Assembly (NCBI RefSeq): GCF_900114895.1
Contig: NZ_FOUO01000018.1
Location: 1 to 43,268, forward strand
Source: Ectothiorhodospira mobilis
GTDB taxonomy: Bacteria > Pseudomonadota > Gammaproteobacteria > Ectothiorhodospirales > Ectothiorhodospiraceae
Length of the DNA stretch: 43,268 bases
Reading direction: 5' to 3'
In this document: positions 15,729-25,649 of the stretch, in pieces
Layout: every line of letters begins with the position of its first letter
Position numbering within the stretch: position 1 is the stretch's first letter
Notes under the pieces: model-generated
What the model was told of the DNA's origin: nothing
Databases searched by the model: none
Seen by the model: only the letters and a program-made list of their open reading frames with translations
Made by a program: the position numbers and the translations under genes

Positions 15729-16613
15729 GTGCATCCACGCATCCCCGAACTGCAACAGCGGCTCGAGAGCGCCCTGGAGGGTTGGCTGCCGGAGGGCCGC
15801 ATCCTGCCCGCACGCCTGCACGAGGCCATGCGCTACAGCGCCCTGGACGGGGGCAAGCGCATCCGCCCCGTGCTCACCTACGCCACCGGCCTGGCCCTGG
15901 GGGTCCCGCTGGAACAGCTGGACGGTCCCGCCTGCGCCGTGGAACTGATCCACGTCTATTCCCTGGTGCACGACGACCTCCCGGCCATGGACGACGACGA
16001 CCTGCGCCGCGGCAAGCCCACCTGCCACAAGGCCTATGACGACGCCACCGCCATCCTGGTGGGGGACGCCCTGCAGGCCCTGGCCTTCCAGATCCTGGCC
16101 GCCGATCCTGCCATGGTCCCGGACCCGGCGGCCCGCCTGCGCATGGTGGGGCGACTGGCCCATGCCGCCGGCTCCCGCGGCATGGTGGGGGGGCAGGGGA
16201 TCGACCTGGTCTCCGCGGGGCGGCAGCTGGACATCGCCGAGCTGGAGGACATGCACGTCCACAAGACCGGCGCCCTGATCCGGGCCGCCGTCGCCCTGGG
16301 GGCCCTGAGCCGGCCGGATACGGCGCCGGAGGTGATGGAGGGCCTGGACCGCTTCGCCAAGTGCATCGGCCTGGCCTTCCAGATCCAGGACGACATCCTG
16401 GACGTGGAGGGGGACACCCAGACCCTGGGCAAGACCCAGGGCTCCGACCAGGCCCGGGACAAGGCCACCTACCCCGCCCTCATCGGCCTGGAGGATTCCA
16501 AGGCGCAGGCGCGGGAACTGGTAGACCGGGCCCTGGACGGGATCGCCGGACTGGGGGACGAGGCGGAGCTGTTGCGCTGGATTGCCCGCTACATCGTCGA
16601 GCGCATCCACTGA
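15729..16613 (+). CDS. ispA: (2E,6E)-farnesyl diphosphate synthase
   Basis: IspA condenses isopentenyl diphosphate with dimethylallyl and geranyl diphosphate to give farnesyl diphosphate, precursor of quinone tails and undecaprenyl phosphate. The 294 residues carry the first aspartate motif (DDLPAMDDDDLRRG, from about residue 82), GGKRIRPVLTYATG at about 41, and the second aspartate motif DDILDVEGD. The start is a GTG at 15729 immediately after the xseB stop, suggesting translational coupling. The length is typical. Confidence 0.95.
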   Translation: MHPRIPELQQRLESALEGWLPEGRILPARLHEAMRYSALDGGKRIRPVLTYATGLALGVPLEQLDGPACAVELIHVYSLVHDDLPAMDDDDLRRGKPTCHKAYDDATAILVGDALQALAFQILAADPAMVPDPAARLRMVGRLAHAAGSRGMVGGQGIDLVSAGRQLDIAELEDMHVHKTGALIRAAVALGALSRPDTAPEVMEGLDRFAKCIGLAFQIQDDILDVEGDTQTLGKTQGSDQARDKATYPALIGLEDSKAQARELVDRALDGIAGLGDEAELLRWIARYIVERIH

Positions 16614-16677
16614 CCCCATCGCTTGCACACCCGCACGCCCCCGCTGATAATGAAGGTTTTCGCCCGATGGCAGAGCA

Positions 16678-18582
16678 ATGACCCCGACGGATCCCTACCC
16701 CCTGCTCTCCCGCATCCACTCGCCGGAGGACTTTCGCGACTGGCCGGTGGACGAGTTGCCCGCCCTGGCGGATGAACTGCGCGCCTTCCTGCTGGAATCC
16801 GTCTCCCGCACCGGGGGCCACCTGGCGGCCAACCTGGGGACGGTGGAGCTGACCATCGCCCTGCACTACACCTACCACACCCCCCACGACCGGCTGGTGT
16901 GGGACGTGGGCCATCAGAGCTACACCCACAAGATCCTCACCGGCCGCAGGGAGGGGATGCCCACCCTGCGCCAGAAGGACGGCCTCTCCGGCTTTCCCAA
17001 ACGCGACGAGAGCCCCTACGACACCTTCGGCGTGGGCCACTCCAGCACCTCCATCAGCGCCGCCCTGGGCATGGCCCTGGCGGCCCGCCAGCAGGGGGAA
17101 CGGCGCAAGGCCGTGGCCATCATCGGCGACGGCGCCATGACCGCGGGCATGGCCTTTGAGGCCCTGAACCACGCCGGTGACGAGAAGGCCGACCTGCTGG
17201 TGGTGCTCAACGACAACAAGATGTCCATCTCCCCCAACGTGGGGGCGATGAACCGCTACTTGGCGCGTCTGCTCTCCGGTCCCATCTATTCCTCCATGCG
17301 CGAGGGCAGCAAACGGGTGCTGGACCGGCTGCCCCCCATGCGCGAATTCATGCGCCGCGCCGAGGAACACGTCAAGGGCATGATCACCCCGGGCACCCTG
17401 TTCGAGGAACTGGGGCTGAACTACTACGGCCCCGTGGACGGTCACGACCTGGAGGGGCTGGTGAAGATGCTGCGCAACCTCCATTCCATGGAGGGGCCGC
17501 AGCTGCTGCACGTGGTCACCCATAAGGGCCACGGCTACGAGCCGGCGGAGAAGGACCCGTGCACCTACCACGGCGTGGGCCGCTTCGATCCCGAGCGCGG
17601 GGTCCAGAACGGCAAGGGGAACGCGGCCCCCACCTACACCGAGGTCTTCGGCCAGTGGCTGTGCGATCAGGCCGCCGCGGATGAGCGCCTGGTGGGGATC
17701 ACCCCCGCCATGTGCGAAGGCTCGGGCATGACCGAGTTCGCCCAGCGCTTTCCCGACCGCTACATCGACGTGGGCATCGCCGAGCAGCACGCCCTCACCC
17801 TGGCGGCCGGCATGGCCTGTGAAGGCATGCGCCCGGTGGTGGCCATCTATTCCTCCTTCCTGCAGCGGGCCTACGACCAGTTGGTGCACGATATCGCCCT
17901 GCAGGGGCTACCGGTGGTGCTGGCCGTGGACCGGGCCGGTGTGGTGGGCCCCGACGGCCCCACCCACGCCGGCAGCTTCGACCTGTCCTTCCTGCGCTGC
18001 ATCCCGGACCTGGTGATCATGGCCCCGGCGGACGAGGCGGAATGCCGCCGCATGCTCTCCACCGGGTTCCTGCTGGAGCGCCCCTGCGCCGTGCGCTACC
18101 CCCGCGGCCGCGGCCCGGGGGCGGCCCCCGAGGAGGGCCTCATCCCCCTGCCCCTGGGGCAGGCCCAGATGCGCCGCCAGGGGCGGCGGGTGGCCATCCT
18201 GGCCTTCGGCACGCCCCTGGCGGCGGCGCTGGAGGCGGGGGAGCGGCTGGATGCCACGGTGCTAAATATGCGCTTTGTCAAGCCCCTGGACGAGGCCCGG
18301 GTGCTGGAGGCGGCCCGTGGGCACGAACTCCTGGTCACCGTGGAGGACAACGTGGTGGCCGGCGGTGCCGGCAGCGCCGTGGCCGAGTGCCTGAACGCCC
18401 ACGGCGTATCCGTCCCGCTGCTGCAGCTGGGCCTTCCGGACCGCTTCCAGGGCCAGGGCACGCGGGAGGAACTGTTGCAGGATGCGGGCCTCACCGCGGA
18501 CGATGTGGAGGCCGCCATCGTCGCCCGCCTGGGGACGGACCAGGCTTGTGCCCGTCCCGCCGGCCGCGTATTATCCAAGTAA
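16678..18582 (+). CDS. dxs: 1-deoxy-D-xylulose-5-phosphate synthase
   Basis: Dxs makes DXP from pyruvate and glyceraldehyde 3-phosphate with thiamine diphosphate, the first step of the MEP isoprenoid route. The 634 residues contain the N-terminal [19 protein letters not shown], the thiamine diphosphate motif [18 protein letters not shown] followed by [13 protein letters not shown], the transketolase-like pyrimidine domain with [17 protein letters not shown], and [15 protein letters not shown]. It is 64 bases after ispA and probably in the same transcript. The start [13 protein letters not shown] fits the family. Confidence 0.96.
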   Translation: MTPTDPYPLLSRIHSPEDFRDWPVDELPALADELRAFLLESVSRTGGHLAANLGTVELTIALHYTYHTPHDRLVWDVGHQSYTHKILTGRREGMPTLRQKDGLSGFPKRDESPYDTFGVGHSSTSISAALGMALAARQQGERRKAVAIIGDGAMTAGMAFEALNHAGDEKADLLVVLNDNKMSISPNVGAMNRYLARLLSGPIYSSMREGSKRVLDRLPPMREFMRRAEEHVKGMITPGTLFEELGLNYYGPVDGHDLEGLVKMLRNLHSMEGPQLLHVVTHKGHGYEPAEKDPCTYHGVGRFDPERGVQNGKGNAAPTYTEVFGQWLCDQAAADERLVGITPAMCEGSGMTEFAQRFPDRYIDVGIAEQHALTLAAGMACEGMRPVVAIYSSFLQRAYDQLVHDIALQGLPVVLAVDRAGVVGPDGPTHAGSFDLSFLRCIPDLVIMAPADEAECRRMLSTGFLLERPCAVRYPRGRGPGAAPEEGLIPLPLGQAQMRRQGRRVAILAFGTPLAAALEAGERLDATVLNMRFVKPLDEARVLEAARGHELLVTVEDNVVAGGAGSAVAECLNAHGVSVPLLQLGLPDRFQGQGTREELLQDAGLTADDVEAAIVARLGTDQACARPAGRVLSK

Positions 18583-18602
18583 TACACTAAAGAATCCCCG
18601 CA

Positions 18603-18983
18603 GTGCCCACATACACCCTCAAGGTGCTGACCGACTTTGCCTCGGCGCACACCCTAAGAGACTATCCCGGAGACTGCGCCCGGCTCCACGGCCACAACTG
18701 GAAGGTGGAGGTGGAGGTGCGGGCCACACGGCTGGACCGCCTGGGTATGGCGGTGGATTTCAAGACCGTGAAGGCCCTGGCCCGGGAGATCGCCGGGCGC
18801 CTGGATCACCGCTACCTCAACGACCTGGAACCATTCCGGGACATCAATCCCACCGCGGAGCATATCGCGGCGTGGTTCTTCCAGGAGATGGCCGGGCGCC
18901 TGGACTCCCCCGGGGTGCAGGTCAGCGCCGTCACCCTATGGGAGACGGAGCGCGCCTGTGTCCGCTACTCGGAAGACTCCTGA
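18603..18983 (+). CDS. queD: 6-carboxy-5,6,7,8-tetrahydropterin synthase QueD
   Basis: QueD converts 7,8-dihydroneopterin triphosphate to carboxytetrahydropterin in queuosine synthesis. The 126-residue protein has the zinc histidines H16 (ASAHTL), H29 and H31 (LHGHNW), catalytic C25 in [10 protein letters not shown], the LDHRYLND segment with the catalytic histidine, and [10 protein letters not shown] near the end. The start is GTG at 18603, 20 bases after dxs. The next gene, folE2, supplies the substrate. Confidence 0.93.
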   Translation: MPTYTLKVLTDFASAHTLRDYPGDCARLHGHNWKVEVEVRATRLDRLGMAVDFKTVKALAREIAGRLDHRYLNDLEPFRDINPTAEHIAAWFFQEMAGRLDSPGVQVSAVTLWETERACVRYSEDS

Positions 18984-18996
18984 GGAAAAGCCCCCC

Positions 18997-19824
18997 ATGA
19001 GCACCCTCGTCCCCAAAGTCATCCAGTCCGCCATACCGGACGTGCAGTCCAGCGCCGACACCCGGCGCATCCCCATCAACAAGGTGGGCATCAAGGACAT
19101 CCGCCACCCGGTGCGGGTACGCGACCGCAGCGGCGGGGAGCAGCACACCGTGGCCCGCTTCGCCATGTACGTGAACCTGCCCCATGACTTCAAGGGCACC
19201 CACATGTCCCGCTTCGTGGAGATCCTCAACGCCCACGAGCGGGAGATCACCGTGGAGACCTTCAAGCTCATGCTGCACGAAGTGGCCCGGCGCCTGGAGG
19301 CACAGGCGGGGCATATCGAGATGAGCTTCCCCTACTTCGTCAACAAGCCGGCGCCCGTGTCCGGGGTGTGCAGCCTGATGGACTACGACGTGACCTTCAT
19401 CGGGGAGATCCGCGACGGGCAACCGCAACTGATCATCCGGGTGCTGGTGCCGGTCACCAGCCTCTGCCCCTGCTCCAAGGGGATCTCCGACTACGGCGCC
19501 CACAACCAGCGCTCCCACGTCACCGTGGAGGCGCGGGTCCGGGACTTCGTCTGGGTGGAGGAACTCATCGATCTGGTGGAGGAGGAGGCCTCCTGCGAGC
19601 TCTGGGGGCTGCTCAAGCGCCCCGACGAGAAGTACGTCACCGAGCACGCCTACGACAATCCCAAGTTCGTGGAGGACCTGGTGCGGGACATCGCCGTGCG
19701 CCTCAACGCCGATGACCGCATCGCCGCCTACTCCGTGGCCTCGGAGAACTTCGAGTCCATCCACAACCACTCGGCCTACGCCCTCATCGAGCGGGACAAG
19801 GAGAGCGATCCCCCGGCGGCCTGA
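18997..19824 (+). CDS. folE2: GTP cyclohydrolase IB FolE2
   Basis: FolE2 converts GTP to 7,8-dihydroneopterin triphosphate, shared by folate and queuosine pathways, and unlike FolE it does not need zinc. The 275 residues contain [21 protein letters not shown], and the type IB signature [20 protein letters not shown] with the metal-binding cysteine, plus [10 protein letters not shown] at the end. GAGGA lies upstream of the ATG at 18997. A longer in-frame start inside queD was rejected. A small inverted repeat (GCGGCC-TGA-GGCCGC, 19816-19830) surrounds its stop codon and may help end transcription before convergent bamC. Confidence 0.94.
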   Translation: MSTLVPKVIQSAIPDVQSSADTRRIPINKVGIKDIRHPVRVRDRSGGEQHTVARFAMYVNLPHDFKGTHMSRFVEILNAHEREITVETFKLMLHEVARRLEAQAGHIEMSFPYFVNKPAPVSGVCSLMDYDVTFIGEIRDGQPQLIIRVLVPVTSLCPCSKGISDYGAHNQRSHVTVEARVRDFVWVEELIDLVEEEASCELWGLLKRPDEKYVTEHAYDNPKFVEDLVRDIAVRLNADDRIAAYSVASENFESIHNHSAYALIERDKESDPPAA

Positions 19825-19850
19825 GGCCGCGCCGGAGGTCGGGGAGGGGG

Positions 19851-20981
19851 TCAGCGGGTCTGCGCCTCCACCCCCTCGCCACGGAAGACATCCCGCACCC
19901 GCTCCAGCAGGGCCCGGGACATGTCCGCGGACAGGGCCCCGCCGTCACCATCACGGGCGGAGACCACCACCCCATCGTCCCGGCGCTGCAGATGGAGGCG
20001 GTAACGGGCGCCCTCCTCCAGGGCGGGGCCATCCCCATTCCCCAGGAGCCGGGAGAGGAAGCCGCCCGACGGGCGTTCCTGCTCCGCAGGCCGGTAGATC
20101 ACCTCGTAGCGCCCGGCCTCCCGGTCGTAGTCCTGCACCAGGAGCGAGGCCCGGTCCAGGACCACCCCCATGCGCCGCCAGACGGGGTCATAGTCCCCGC
20201 GCACCCACAGTTCGGGGCCCTTTTCTCCGTCCCGCAGCACCACCTCCGGCGCCCCTTCAGCGGCCTCCGCCAGCGCCTCGGCCGCACGCTCCGGATCCTT
20301 CCCCAGATGGGTCATGATGCGCACCAGCATGCGCGCCTCCGCCTCCGGGTCCGGCGGGGCCACGGCCCAGCGCACCAGATCCTCCCGCTCGGCCACCTCC
20401 ACGAGACCGCGATGGCTGACGAAGACCGCGGCCCCATTGCCCGCGGGCTCCACCCGCAAACGGTAGCGATGGCGCACGCCGGCGTCGTAGGTGTTGCCGA
20501 AGATCCCGGAGAAGAGCCGGCGCAATCCACCCTCCACGGGGGCATCCGCACCGGATTCGATCCAGCCGGTCTCCAGGATCCCCCGACGGGGGTCATTGCG
20601 CTCCAGCTCGATCCCCTCGGACTCGAAGAACGCCTCCAGATGACGCCACAGGGCCTCGGGGGATATCCGCTCCACCTCCAGCCAGCGCACGCTGCCCTCG
20701 CGGTGCAGAGTCATGCCCTCGGGCTCGGGGAGGACCTGTTGGGTCCCCTCCCCCGCATGCGCGCCACCGGATGCAACCGGGGCGCCGCCCACCTCCGGGA
20801 TGCGGAAGGCGGGATCCGACTGGGGCATGACCAGATCCGGGGGCACCACCAGGTCGGGATCGAGCCCCTCCCGGCCGGCGCTATCGCGTTCACCCAGGGT
20901 TCCACAACCGGATGCCAGGAGGGCAACGGCCAATACCGGCCACAGGGGCCGGGACACTGCGAGCAGCGGGGATGCGTTCAT
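19851..20981 (-). CDS. bamC: outer-membrane assembly lipoprotein BamC
   Basis: BamC is a lipoprotein of the Bam complex that inserts beta-barrel proteins into the outer membrane. The 376-residue precursor starts MNASPLLAVSRPLWPVL and has the lipobox LLASGC. The unstructured N-terminal part contains the BamC-type PPDLVMP segment. Two helix-grip domains follow, the first including EDLVRWAV-like sequence and the second ending AQTR. Overall sequence is divergent; the assignment rests on the lipobox, the domain pattern and the position five bases after dapA, as in E. coli. The start has no strong ribosome site, only TGAGA. Confidence 0.82.
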   Translation of the reverse strand: MNASPLLAVSRPLWPVLAVALLASGCGTLGERDSAGREGLDPDLVVPPDLVMPQSDPAFRIPEVGGAPVASGGAHAGEGTQQVLPEPEGMTLHREGSVRWLEVERISPEALWRHLEAFFESEGIELERNDPRRGILETGWIESGADAPVEGGLRRLFSGIFGNTYDAGVRHRYRLRVEPAGNGAAVFVSHRGLVEVAEREDLVRWAVAPPDPEAEARMLVRIMTHLGKDPERAAEALAEAAEGAPEVVLRDGEKGPELWVRGDYDPVWRRMGVVLDRASLLVQDYDREAGRYEVIYRPAEQERPSGGFLSRLLGNGDGPALEEGARYRLHLQRRDDGVVVSARDGDGGALSADMSRALLERVRDVFRGEGVEAQTR

Positions 20982-20986
20982 GGATC

Positions 20987-21871
20987 TCAACGGGTCAGGG
21001 GGATGTCCGCCGCCTGCAGGGCGCGGCGCAGGGGTTCGCGGTGCATTTCCGAGAGCGGGGTCAGGGGCAGACGGATGCCCGGCGGGATGCGACCCATCTC
21101 GTACAGTGCCCACTTCACCGGGATGGGATTGGATTCCACGAACAGGGCCCGGTGCAGATCCCGGATCGGGGCCTCTGCCGCCTCGGCGGCGTCCCGGTCC
21201 CCGGCCACGGCCGCCTGGCACATGGCGTGCATGGCCGCAGGGGCCACATTGGCCGTCACCGAGATGCTGCCCCGCCCCCCGGCCAGCATGAATTCCCGCG
21301 AGGTGGGATCCTCGCCGCTGTACAGGTCCAGCCGGTCACCGCACAGCTCCAGCAGCCGGGGCACGCGCTCCACCTCCCCCGTGGCCTCCTTGAGGCCCAC
21401 GATGTTGGACACGGGGGCCAGGCGCGCCACCGTCTCCGGCAGCAGATCCACCCCCGTGCGGCCGGGGACGTTGTACAGGATCTGGGGGATGGGCACCGCA
21501 TCCGCCACCGCCTTGAAGTGGCGGTAGAGCCCCTCCTGGATGGGCTTGTTGTAATACGGGGTCACCAGCAGACAGGCATCGGCCCCGGCCTCCATGGCCA
21601 GACGGGTGAGCTCCACGGCCTCCGCGGTGGCATTGGCCCCGGTGCCGGCGATCACCGGTACCCGGCCGCGCGCGCACGCCACCACCTGGCGCACCACGGC
21701 GCAATGTTCGGACACGTCCAGGGTGGCCGATTCGCCGGTGGTGCCCACCGCGACGATGGCGTCCGTCCCGGCCTCCACGTGGAACTCCACCAGCCCCTCC
21801 AGCGCCTCCCGGTTCAGGGAACCGTCCTCATTCATGGGCGTGACCAAGGCCACCATGCTGCCGTGAAACAT
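20987..21871 (-). CDS. dapA: 4-hydroxy-tetrahydrodipicolinate synthase
   Basis: DapA condenses pyruvate with aspartate semialdehyde, the first committed step to lysine and meso-diaminopimelate. The 294 residues form a TIM barrel with [22 protein letters not shown], the tyrosine in LVTPYYNKP and LYNVPGRTG, and the Schiff-base lysine in GLKEATG. The ATG at 21871 has GGAGG upstream. A sigma-70-like promoter lies 30-58 bases upstream, in the gap shared with divergent gcvR. Confidence 0.96.
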   Translation of the reverse strand: MFHGSMVALVTPMNEDGSLNREALEGLVEFHVEAGTDAIVAVGTTGESATLDVSEHCAVVRQVVACARGRVPVIAGTGANATAEAVELTRLAMEAGADACLLVTPYYNKPIQEGLYRHFKAVADAVPIPQILYNVPGRTGVDLLPETVARLAPVSNIVGLKEATGEVERVPRLLELCGDRLDLYSGEDPTSREFMLAGGRGSISVTANVAPAAMHAMCQAAVAGDRDAAEAAEAPIRDLHRALFVESNPIPVKWALYEMGRIPPGIRLPLTPLSEMHREPLRRALQAADIPLTR

Positions 21872-21900
21872 CGAAACCTCCGCACCAAAAGCAGCCTCAC

Positions 21901-21929
21901 ATAGTAAAGTGCCCCCCTGCCCCCATCAA
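21901..21929 (-). promoter_or_regulatory. sigma-70-like promoter of dapA-bamC
   Basis: On the minus strand TTGATG (21924-21929) is followed after exactly 17 bases by TACTAT (21901-21906). Each hexamer matches four of six consensus bases and the spacing is ideal. It would give a 5' untranslated leader of about 25 bases before dapA. Confidence 0.55.
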
Positions 21930-22037
21930 GCGCCGCCCCGTAGGCAGTCCCCCGGCGAACTGCTACCCTTGACCTCGGATACCGGGCAACATGCACCGGT
22001 CCTCCCCACCAGCCGCAAGGAACCCGCTTCAGCCCCC

Positions 22038-22589
22038 ATGCCCCATGCCGCCCGTCACCACCGCGCCAACCGCCTCCTCATCAACGTCATGGGGGACTAC
22101 CGCCCCGGCCTGCTGGATCGCCTGACCCGGGCGGTCATGGAGGCCGGCTGTCACATCCGGGACGGACACAGCGCCCTTTTGGATGACGCCTTCTCCGCCA
22201 CGCTCCTGGTCTCGGGCAACTGGAACACCCTGAGCAAGCTGGAGGGGGCCCTGGAAGGTCTGCGCCCCCAGGGGCTCGAGATCCAGTGGCGGCGCACGGC
22301 GCCACCGCCCCGGGAGAACCACAGCCTGCCCTATTCCGTGGACGTCATCGCCATGGACCAGCCGGGCATCCTGCATCAGCTGGTGGCCTTCTTCTCCGCG
22401 CGCAGCGTCAGCGTGCAGGAGATGGATACCCGCAGCTACACCGCCGCCCCCTCCGGGACCCCCATGTTCACGGCCCACCTGGCGGTGGAGATCCCCGTGA
22501 GCGAGCACATCGCCGCCCTGCGGGATGACTTTCTCGACCTGTGCGACGAACTCAACCTGGACGGGGTGATCGAACCCTACAAGGCCTGA
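22038..22589 (+). CDS. gcvR: GcvR-like double-ACT-domain regulatory protein
   Basis: The 183-residue protein has two ACT domains: the first around ANRLLINVMGDYRPGLLDRL and the second around YSVDVIAMDQPGILHQLVAF, ending DLCDELNLDGVIEPYKA. This is the structure of GcvR, which binds glycine and controls GcvA and the glycine cleavage operon in E. coli. The location, divergent from dapA and upstream of bcp, is also that of E. coli gcvR. No gcvA or gcv genes are in the window, so the target here is unknown. I start at the ATG at 22038; the open frame extends upstream without conserved sequence. Confidence 0.82.
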   Translation: MPHAARHHRANRLLINVMGDYRPGLLDRLTRAVMEAGCHIRDGHSALLDDAFSATLLVSGNWNTLSKLEGALEGLRPQGLEIQWRRTAPPPRENHSLPYSVDVIAMDQPGILHQLVAFFSARSVSVQEMDTRSYTAAPSGTPMFTAHLAVEIPVSEHIAALRDDFLDLCDELNLDGVIEPYKA

Positions 22590-22647
22590 AGCGCCGGGAT
22601 TCGCCCCGGGCTGCGGCCGCCAAGCCCAAAGAGGAGGCCTTCGGACC

Positions 22648-23118
22648 ATGTCTCAGGTGGAAGTGGGCAAGCCCGTACCCGATTTCACCCTACCGGCCAC
22701 GGGGGGTGTCGAACTCCGTCTCTCGGACCTTTTGGGGTCGCAACACCTGGTGCTCTACTTCTACCCCCGGGACGACACCCCCGGATGCACCACCGAGGGC
22801 CGGGACTTCACCGAGCACTACGCCCGGCTCACCGAGGCGGGGGCCACGGTGCTGGGCATCTCCCGGGACGGCATCCGCTCCCACGAACGCTTCAAGGACA
22901 AGTACGGCTTCCCCTTCCAGTTGCTCTCCGACGAGCAGGAGACCGTATGCGAGCTGTTCGGCGTCATGAAACAGAAAACCATGTACGGTAAACCGGTGCG
23001 AGGCATCGAGCGCAGCACCTTCCTGGTGGACCGGGACGGCATCCTGCGCCACGAATGGCGCAAGGTGAAGGTGCCGGGACACGTGGAGCAGGTGCTCGCG
23101 GCCCTGAAAACCCTGTAG
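22648..23118 (+). CDS. bcp: thioredoxin-dependent peroxiredoxin Bcp/PrxQ
   Basis: Bcp reduces hydrogen peroxide and organic peroxides. The 156 residues carry PDFTLPATGG, YFYPRDDTPGCTTEGRDF with the peroxidatic C47, and VSRD-type ISRDGIRSHERF. The resolving cysteine that many Bcp proteins have five residues later is R52 here. The only other cysteine is C101 in ETVCELFG, which sits where some PrxQ proteins have an alternative resolving cysteine. GAGGAGG precedes the ATG. It follows gcvR by 58 bases. Confidence 0.93.
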   Translation: MSQVEVGKPVPDFTLPATGGVELRLSDLLGSQHLVLYFYPRDDTPGCTTEGRDFTEHYARLTEAGATVLGISRDGIRSHERFKDKYGFPFQLLSDEQETVCELFGVMKQKTMYGKPVRGIERSTFLVDRDGILRHEWRKVKVPGHVEQVLAALKTL

Positions 23119-23154
23119 CCCAACCCCGGAGACCGCGACCATGGTGGACATCGC

Positions 23155-24570
23155 ATGGTGAAGAAGGACATCCACGGCAAACGCCTGTTCGTTCTGGACA
23201 CCAACGTGCTCATGCACGATCCCACCGCCCTGTTCCGCTTCAAGGAACACGACATCTACCTGCCCATGGTGGTGCTGGAGGAACTGGACCGGGGCAAGAA
23301 GGGGATCTCCGAGGTGGCGCGCAACGTACGCCAGGTGAGCCGCTTCATCGACGACCTCATGGGGGAGGCCAGCCATGCGGACATCGCCCGGGGGCTGCCC
23401 CTGGATGCCGGGCACTTCGAGGGTCCCGCCGCCTTCGGCGCCAGCGGGCGCCTGCACTTCCAGACCCGGAGCCTCACGGGGCAACTGCCGGACACCCTGC
23501 CGGGCACCACCCCGGACAACACCATCCTCAACACCGCCCTGTCGCTGCAGAAGGAGCGTCCCGACCAGTGCGTCACCCTGGTGTCCAAGGACATCAACCT
23601 GCGCATCAAGGCGGCGGTGCTGGGGATCCATGCCGAGGACTACTACAACGACCAGGTGCTGGACGACGTCAACCTGCTCTACACCGGCACCTGCGAGCTG
23701 CCGGCGGACTTCTGGGACCGTCACGTGCAGACCATGGACTCCTGGCAGGAGGAAGGGCGCACCTTCTACCGCATCAGCGGCCCCATCACCGAGCAGTGGC
23801 ATCCCAACCAGTTCCTCTACCGGCCCGACGACCCCGCCTTCGTCGCGGTGGTGCGGGAGATCCAGGGGGACACGGCCCGGGTGGAGATGGCCCGGGACTA
23901 CACCGGGACACGCCACACGGTGTGGGGGATCAACGCCCGCAACCGGGAGCAGAACTTCGCCCTGAACCTGCTCATGGATCCGGAGGTGGACTTCGTCAGC
24001 CTGGTGGGGACCGCCGGCACCGGCAAGACCCTGCTCACCCTGGCGGCGGGACTGGCCCAGACCCTGGAGGAGAACCGCTACCGGGAGATCATCATGACCC
24101 GGGTGACCGTACCGGTGGGGGAGGACATCGGCTTCCTGCCGGGGACGGAGGAGGAGAAGATGACCCCCTGGATGGGGGCCCTGATGGACAATCTGGAGGT
24201 CCTCACCCACTCGGAGAGCGGCGGCGACTGGGGCCGGGCCGCCACCAACGAATTACTGATGAACCGGGTGAAGATCCGCTCCATGAACTTCATGCGCGGA
24301 CGCACCTTCCTCAACCGTTTCATCATCCTGGACGAGGCCCAGAACCTCACCGCCAAGCAGATGAAGACCCTCATCACCCGGGCCGGCCCCGGCACCAAGG
24401 TGGTGTGCCTGGGCAACATCGCCCAGATCGACACCCCCTATCTCACCGAGACCTCCTCGGGCCTCACCTACGTGGTGGACCGCTTCCGCCCCTGGGCCCA
24501 CGCCGGACACGTCACCCTGCTGCGGGGCGAGCGCTCCCGCCTGGCGGATTACGCCTCGGAGACCCTCTAG
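23155..24570 (+). CDS. PIN-domain PhoH-family ATPase
   Basis: The 471 residues join an N-terminal PIN nuclease-like domain (LFVLDTNVLMHDP, VVLEELDRGKKG, VSKDINLRIKA with conserved acidic residues) to a C-terminal PhoH ATPase domain (VGTAGTGKTLLTLAAGL as Walker A, FIILDEAQNLTAKQ as Walker B, GNIAQID). This is the PIN-PhoH architecture seen in Bacillus YlaK and mycobacterial PhoH2, thought to be an ATP-dependent RNA-processing enzyme; it is not the short E. coli phoH. A GGTGGA lies six bases before the ATG. The TAG stop overlaps the stop of the convergent AI-2E gene in a shared CTAG. Confidence 0.92.
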   Translation: MVKKDIHGKRLFVLDTNVLMHDPTALFRFKEHDIYLPMVVLEELDRGKKGISEVARNVRQVSRFIDDLMGEASHADIARGLPLDAGHFEGPAAFGASGRLHFQTRSLTGQLPDTLPGTTPDNTILNTALSLQKERPDQCVTLVSKDINLRIKAAVLGIHAEDYYNDQVLDDVNLLYTGTCELPADFWDRHVQTMDSWQEEGRTFYRISGPITEQWHPNQFLYRPDDPAFVAVVREIQGDTARVEMARDYTGTRHTVWGINARNREQNFALNLLMDPEVDFVSLVGTAGTGKTLLTLAAGLAQTLEENRYREIIMTRVTVPVGEDIGFLPGTEEEKMTPWMGALMDNLEVLTHSESGGDWGRAATNELLMNRVKIRSMNFMRGRTFLNRFIILDEAQNLTAKQMKTLITRAGPGTKVVCLGNIAQIDTPYLTETSSGLTYVVDRFRPWAHAGHVTLLRGERSRLADYASETL

Positions 24571-25649
24571 GCGGGCCCCTCCTCCCGGGGCCGTTCCTCA
24601 TCGCCGTAGCGGGGCCAGGAACGGATCACCGCCTGGATGAGGGTGGCCAGGGGGATGGCGAAGAAGACCCCCCAGAGCCCCCACAGCCCGCCGAAGAGGA
24701 TCACCGCCGCGATGATGGCCACGGGGTGCAGGTTCACCACCTCCGAGAACAGCAGCGGCACCAGCACGTTGCCGTCCAGGAACTGGATGATGGCATAGGC
24801 CACCAGCACGTAGGTGAACTCGTTGCCCAGCCCCCACTGGAAGTAGGCCACCATGGCCACCGGCAGGGTGACCACCGCCGCCCCCACATAGGGGATGATC
24901 ACGGAGATCCCCACCATGAAGGAGAGCAGCAGGGCGTAGTTGAGATCCAGGAAGATGAAGGTCAGGTAACTGGCGGCCCAGACGATGAGGATCTCGATGA
25001 ACTTGCCGCGCACGTAGCTGGCGATCTTCAGGTTCACCTCTTCCCACACCTCGTTGGCCAGGCCGCGGTCCCGGGGCAGGAAACCGGTGATCCAGCCCAG
25101 GATGGCGTCCCGGTCCTTGAGCAGGAAGAAGACCATCAGGGGCACGATCACCAGGTAGACCATGATGGTGGCGATGTGCATGGCCGAGGCCAGGGTCAGA
25201 TTCACCACCTGCTGCCCCAGGGCGATGGTCTGGGCGCGGATCGCGCCCATGATCTCCCGCACCTGTTCCTCGGAGACGATCTGGGGATAGCGCTCGGGAA
25301 GCTGCAGCAGCAGGTTCTGGCCGTGGGCCACCATGTTGGGCAGCTCCTCCACCAGCTGGGTGATCTGCTGGCCGAGCACGGGCACCACCAGCAGCAGGGT
25401 GGCCACCAGCAGGGCCAGGAACACCAGAAACACCAGGATCACCGCCACCATGCGCGGGAGGCGCCACATCTGCAGATGGCGCACGGCCCCCTCCAGCAGA
25501 TAGGCGAAGACGATACTGGCCAGCAGCGGGGCCAGGAGCCGGCCGGCGAAGATGACCACGGCGAACCCCAGCGTCAGCAGGAAGGCCAGGATCACCACCT
25601 GGGGATCGGAGAAATGGCGGTCATACCAGCGCCGCAGGATATGCATCAT
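24567..25649 (-). CDS. AI-2E family (PerM/YhhT-type) membrane transporter
   Basis: The 360-residue protein has around eight membrane segments and the family pattern: paired N-terminal helices, a large periplasmic or cytosolic helical region (LVEELPNMVAHGQNLL), then IVPLMVFFLLKDRD, PRDRGLANEVWEEV, GISVIIPYVGAAVV and FLDGNVLVPLLFSEVVNLHP. Family members export autoinducer-2 or ions in some species, but the substrate cannot be deduced here. The start ATG at 25649 overlaps the stop of the preceding gene by four bases (ATGA), and a GGGGAGGA site serves it. It shares a CTAG double stop with convergent phoH. Confidence 0.9.
   Translation of the reverse strand: MMHILRRWYDRHFSDPQVVILAFLLTLGFAVVIFAGRLLAPLLASIVFAYLLEGAVRHLQMWRLPRMVAVILVFLVFLALLVATLLLVVPVLGQQITQLVEELPNMVAHGQNLLLQLPERYPQIVSEEQVREIMGAIRAQTIALGQQVVNLTLASAMHIATIMVYLVIVPLMVFFLLKDRDAILGWITGFLPRDRGLANEVWEEVNLKIASYVRGKFIEILIVWAASYLTFIFLDLNYALLLSFMVGISVIIPYVGAAVVTLPVAMVAYFQWGLGNEFTYVLVAYAIIQFLDGNVLVPLLFSEVVNLHPVAIIAAVILFGGLWGLWGVFFAIPLATLIQAVIRSWPRYGDEERPREEGPA

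Noticed and set aside
23155-24570. PIN domain as a toxin-antitoxin toxin
   Set aside because: It is fused to a PhoH ATPase in a long housekeeping-type protein and has no antitoxin gene beside it.
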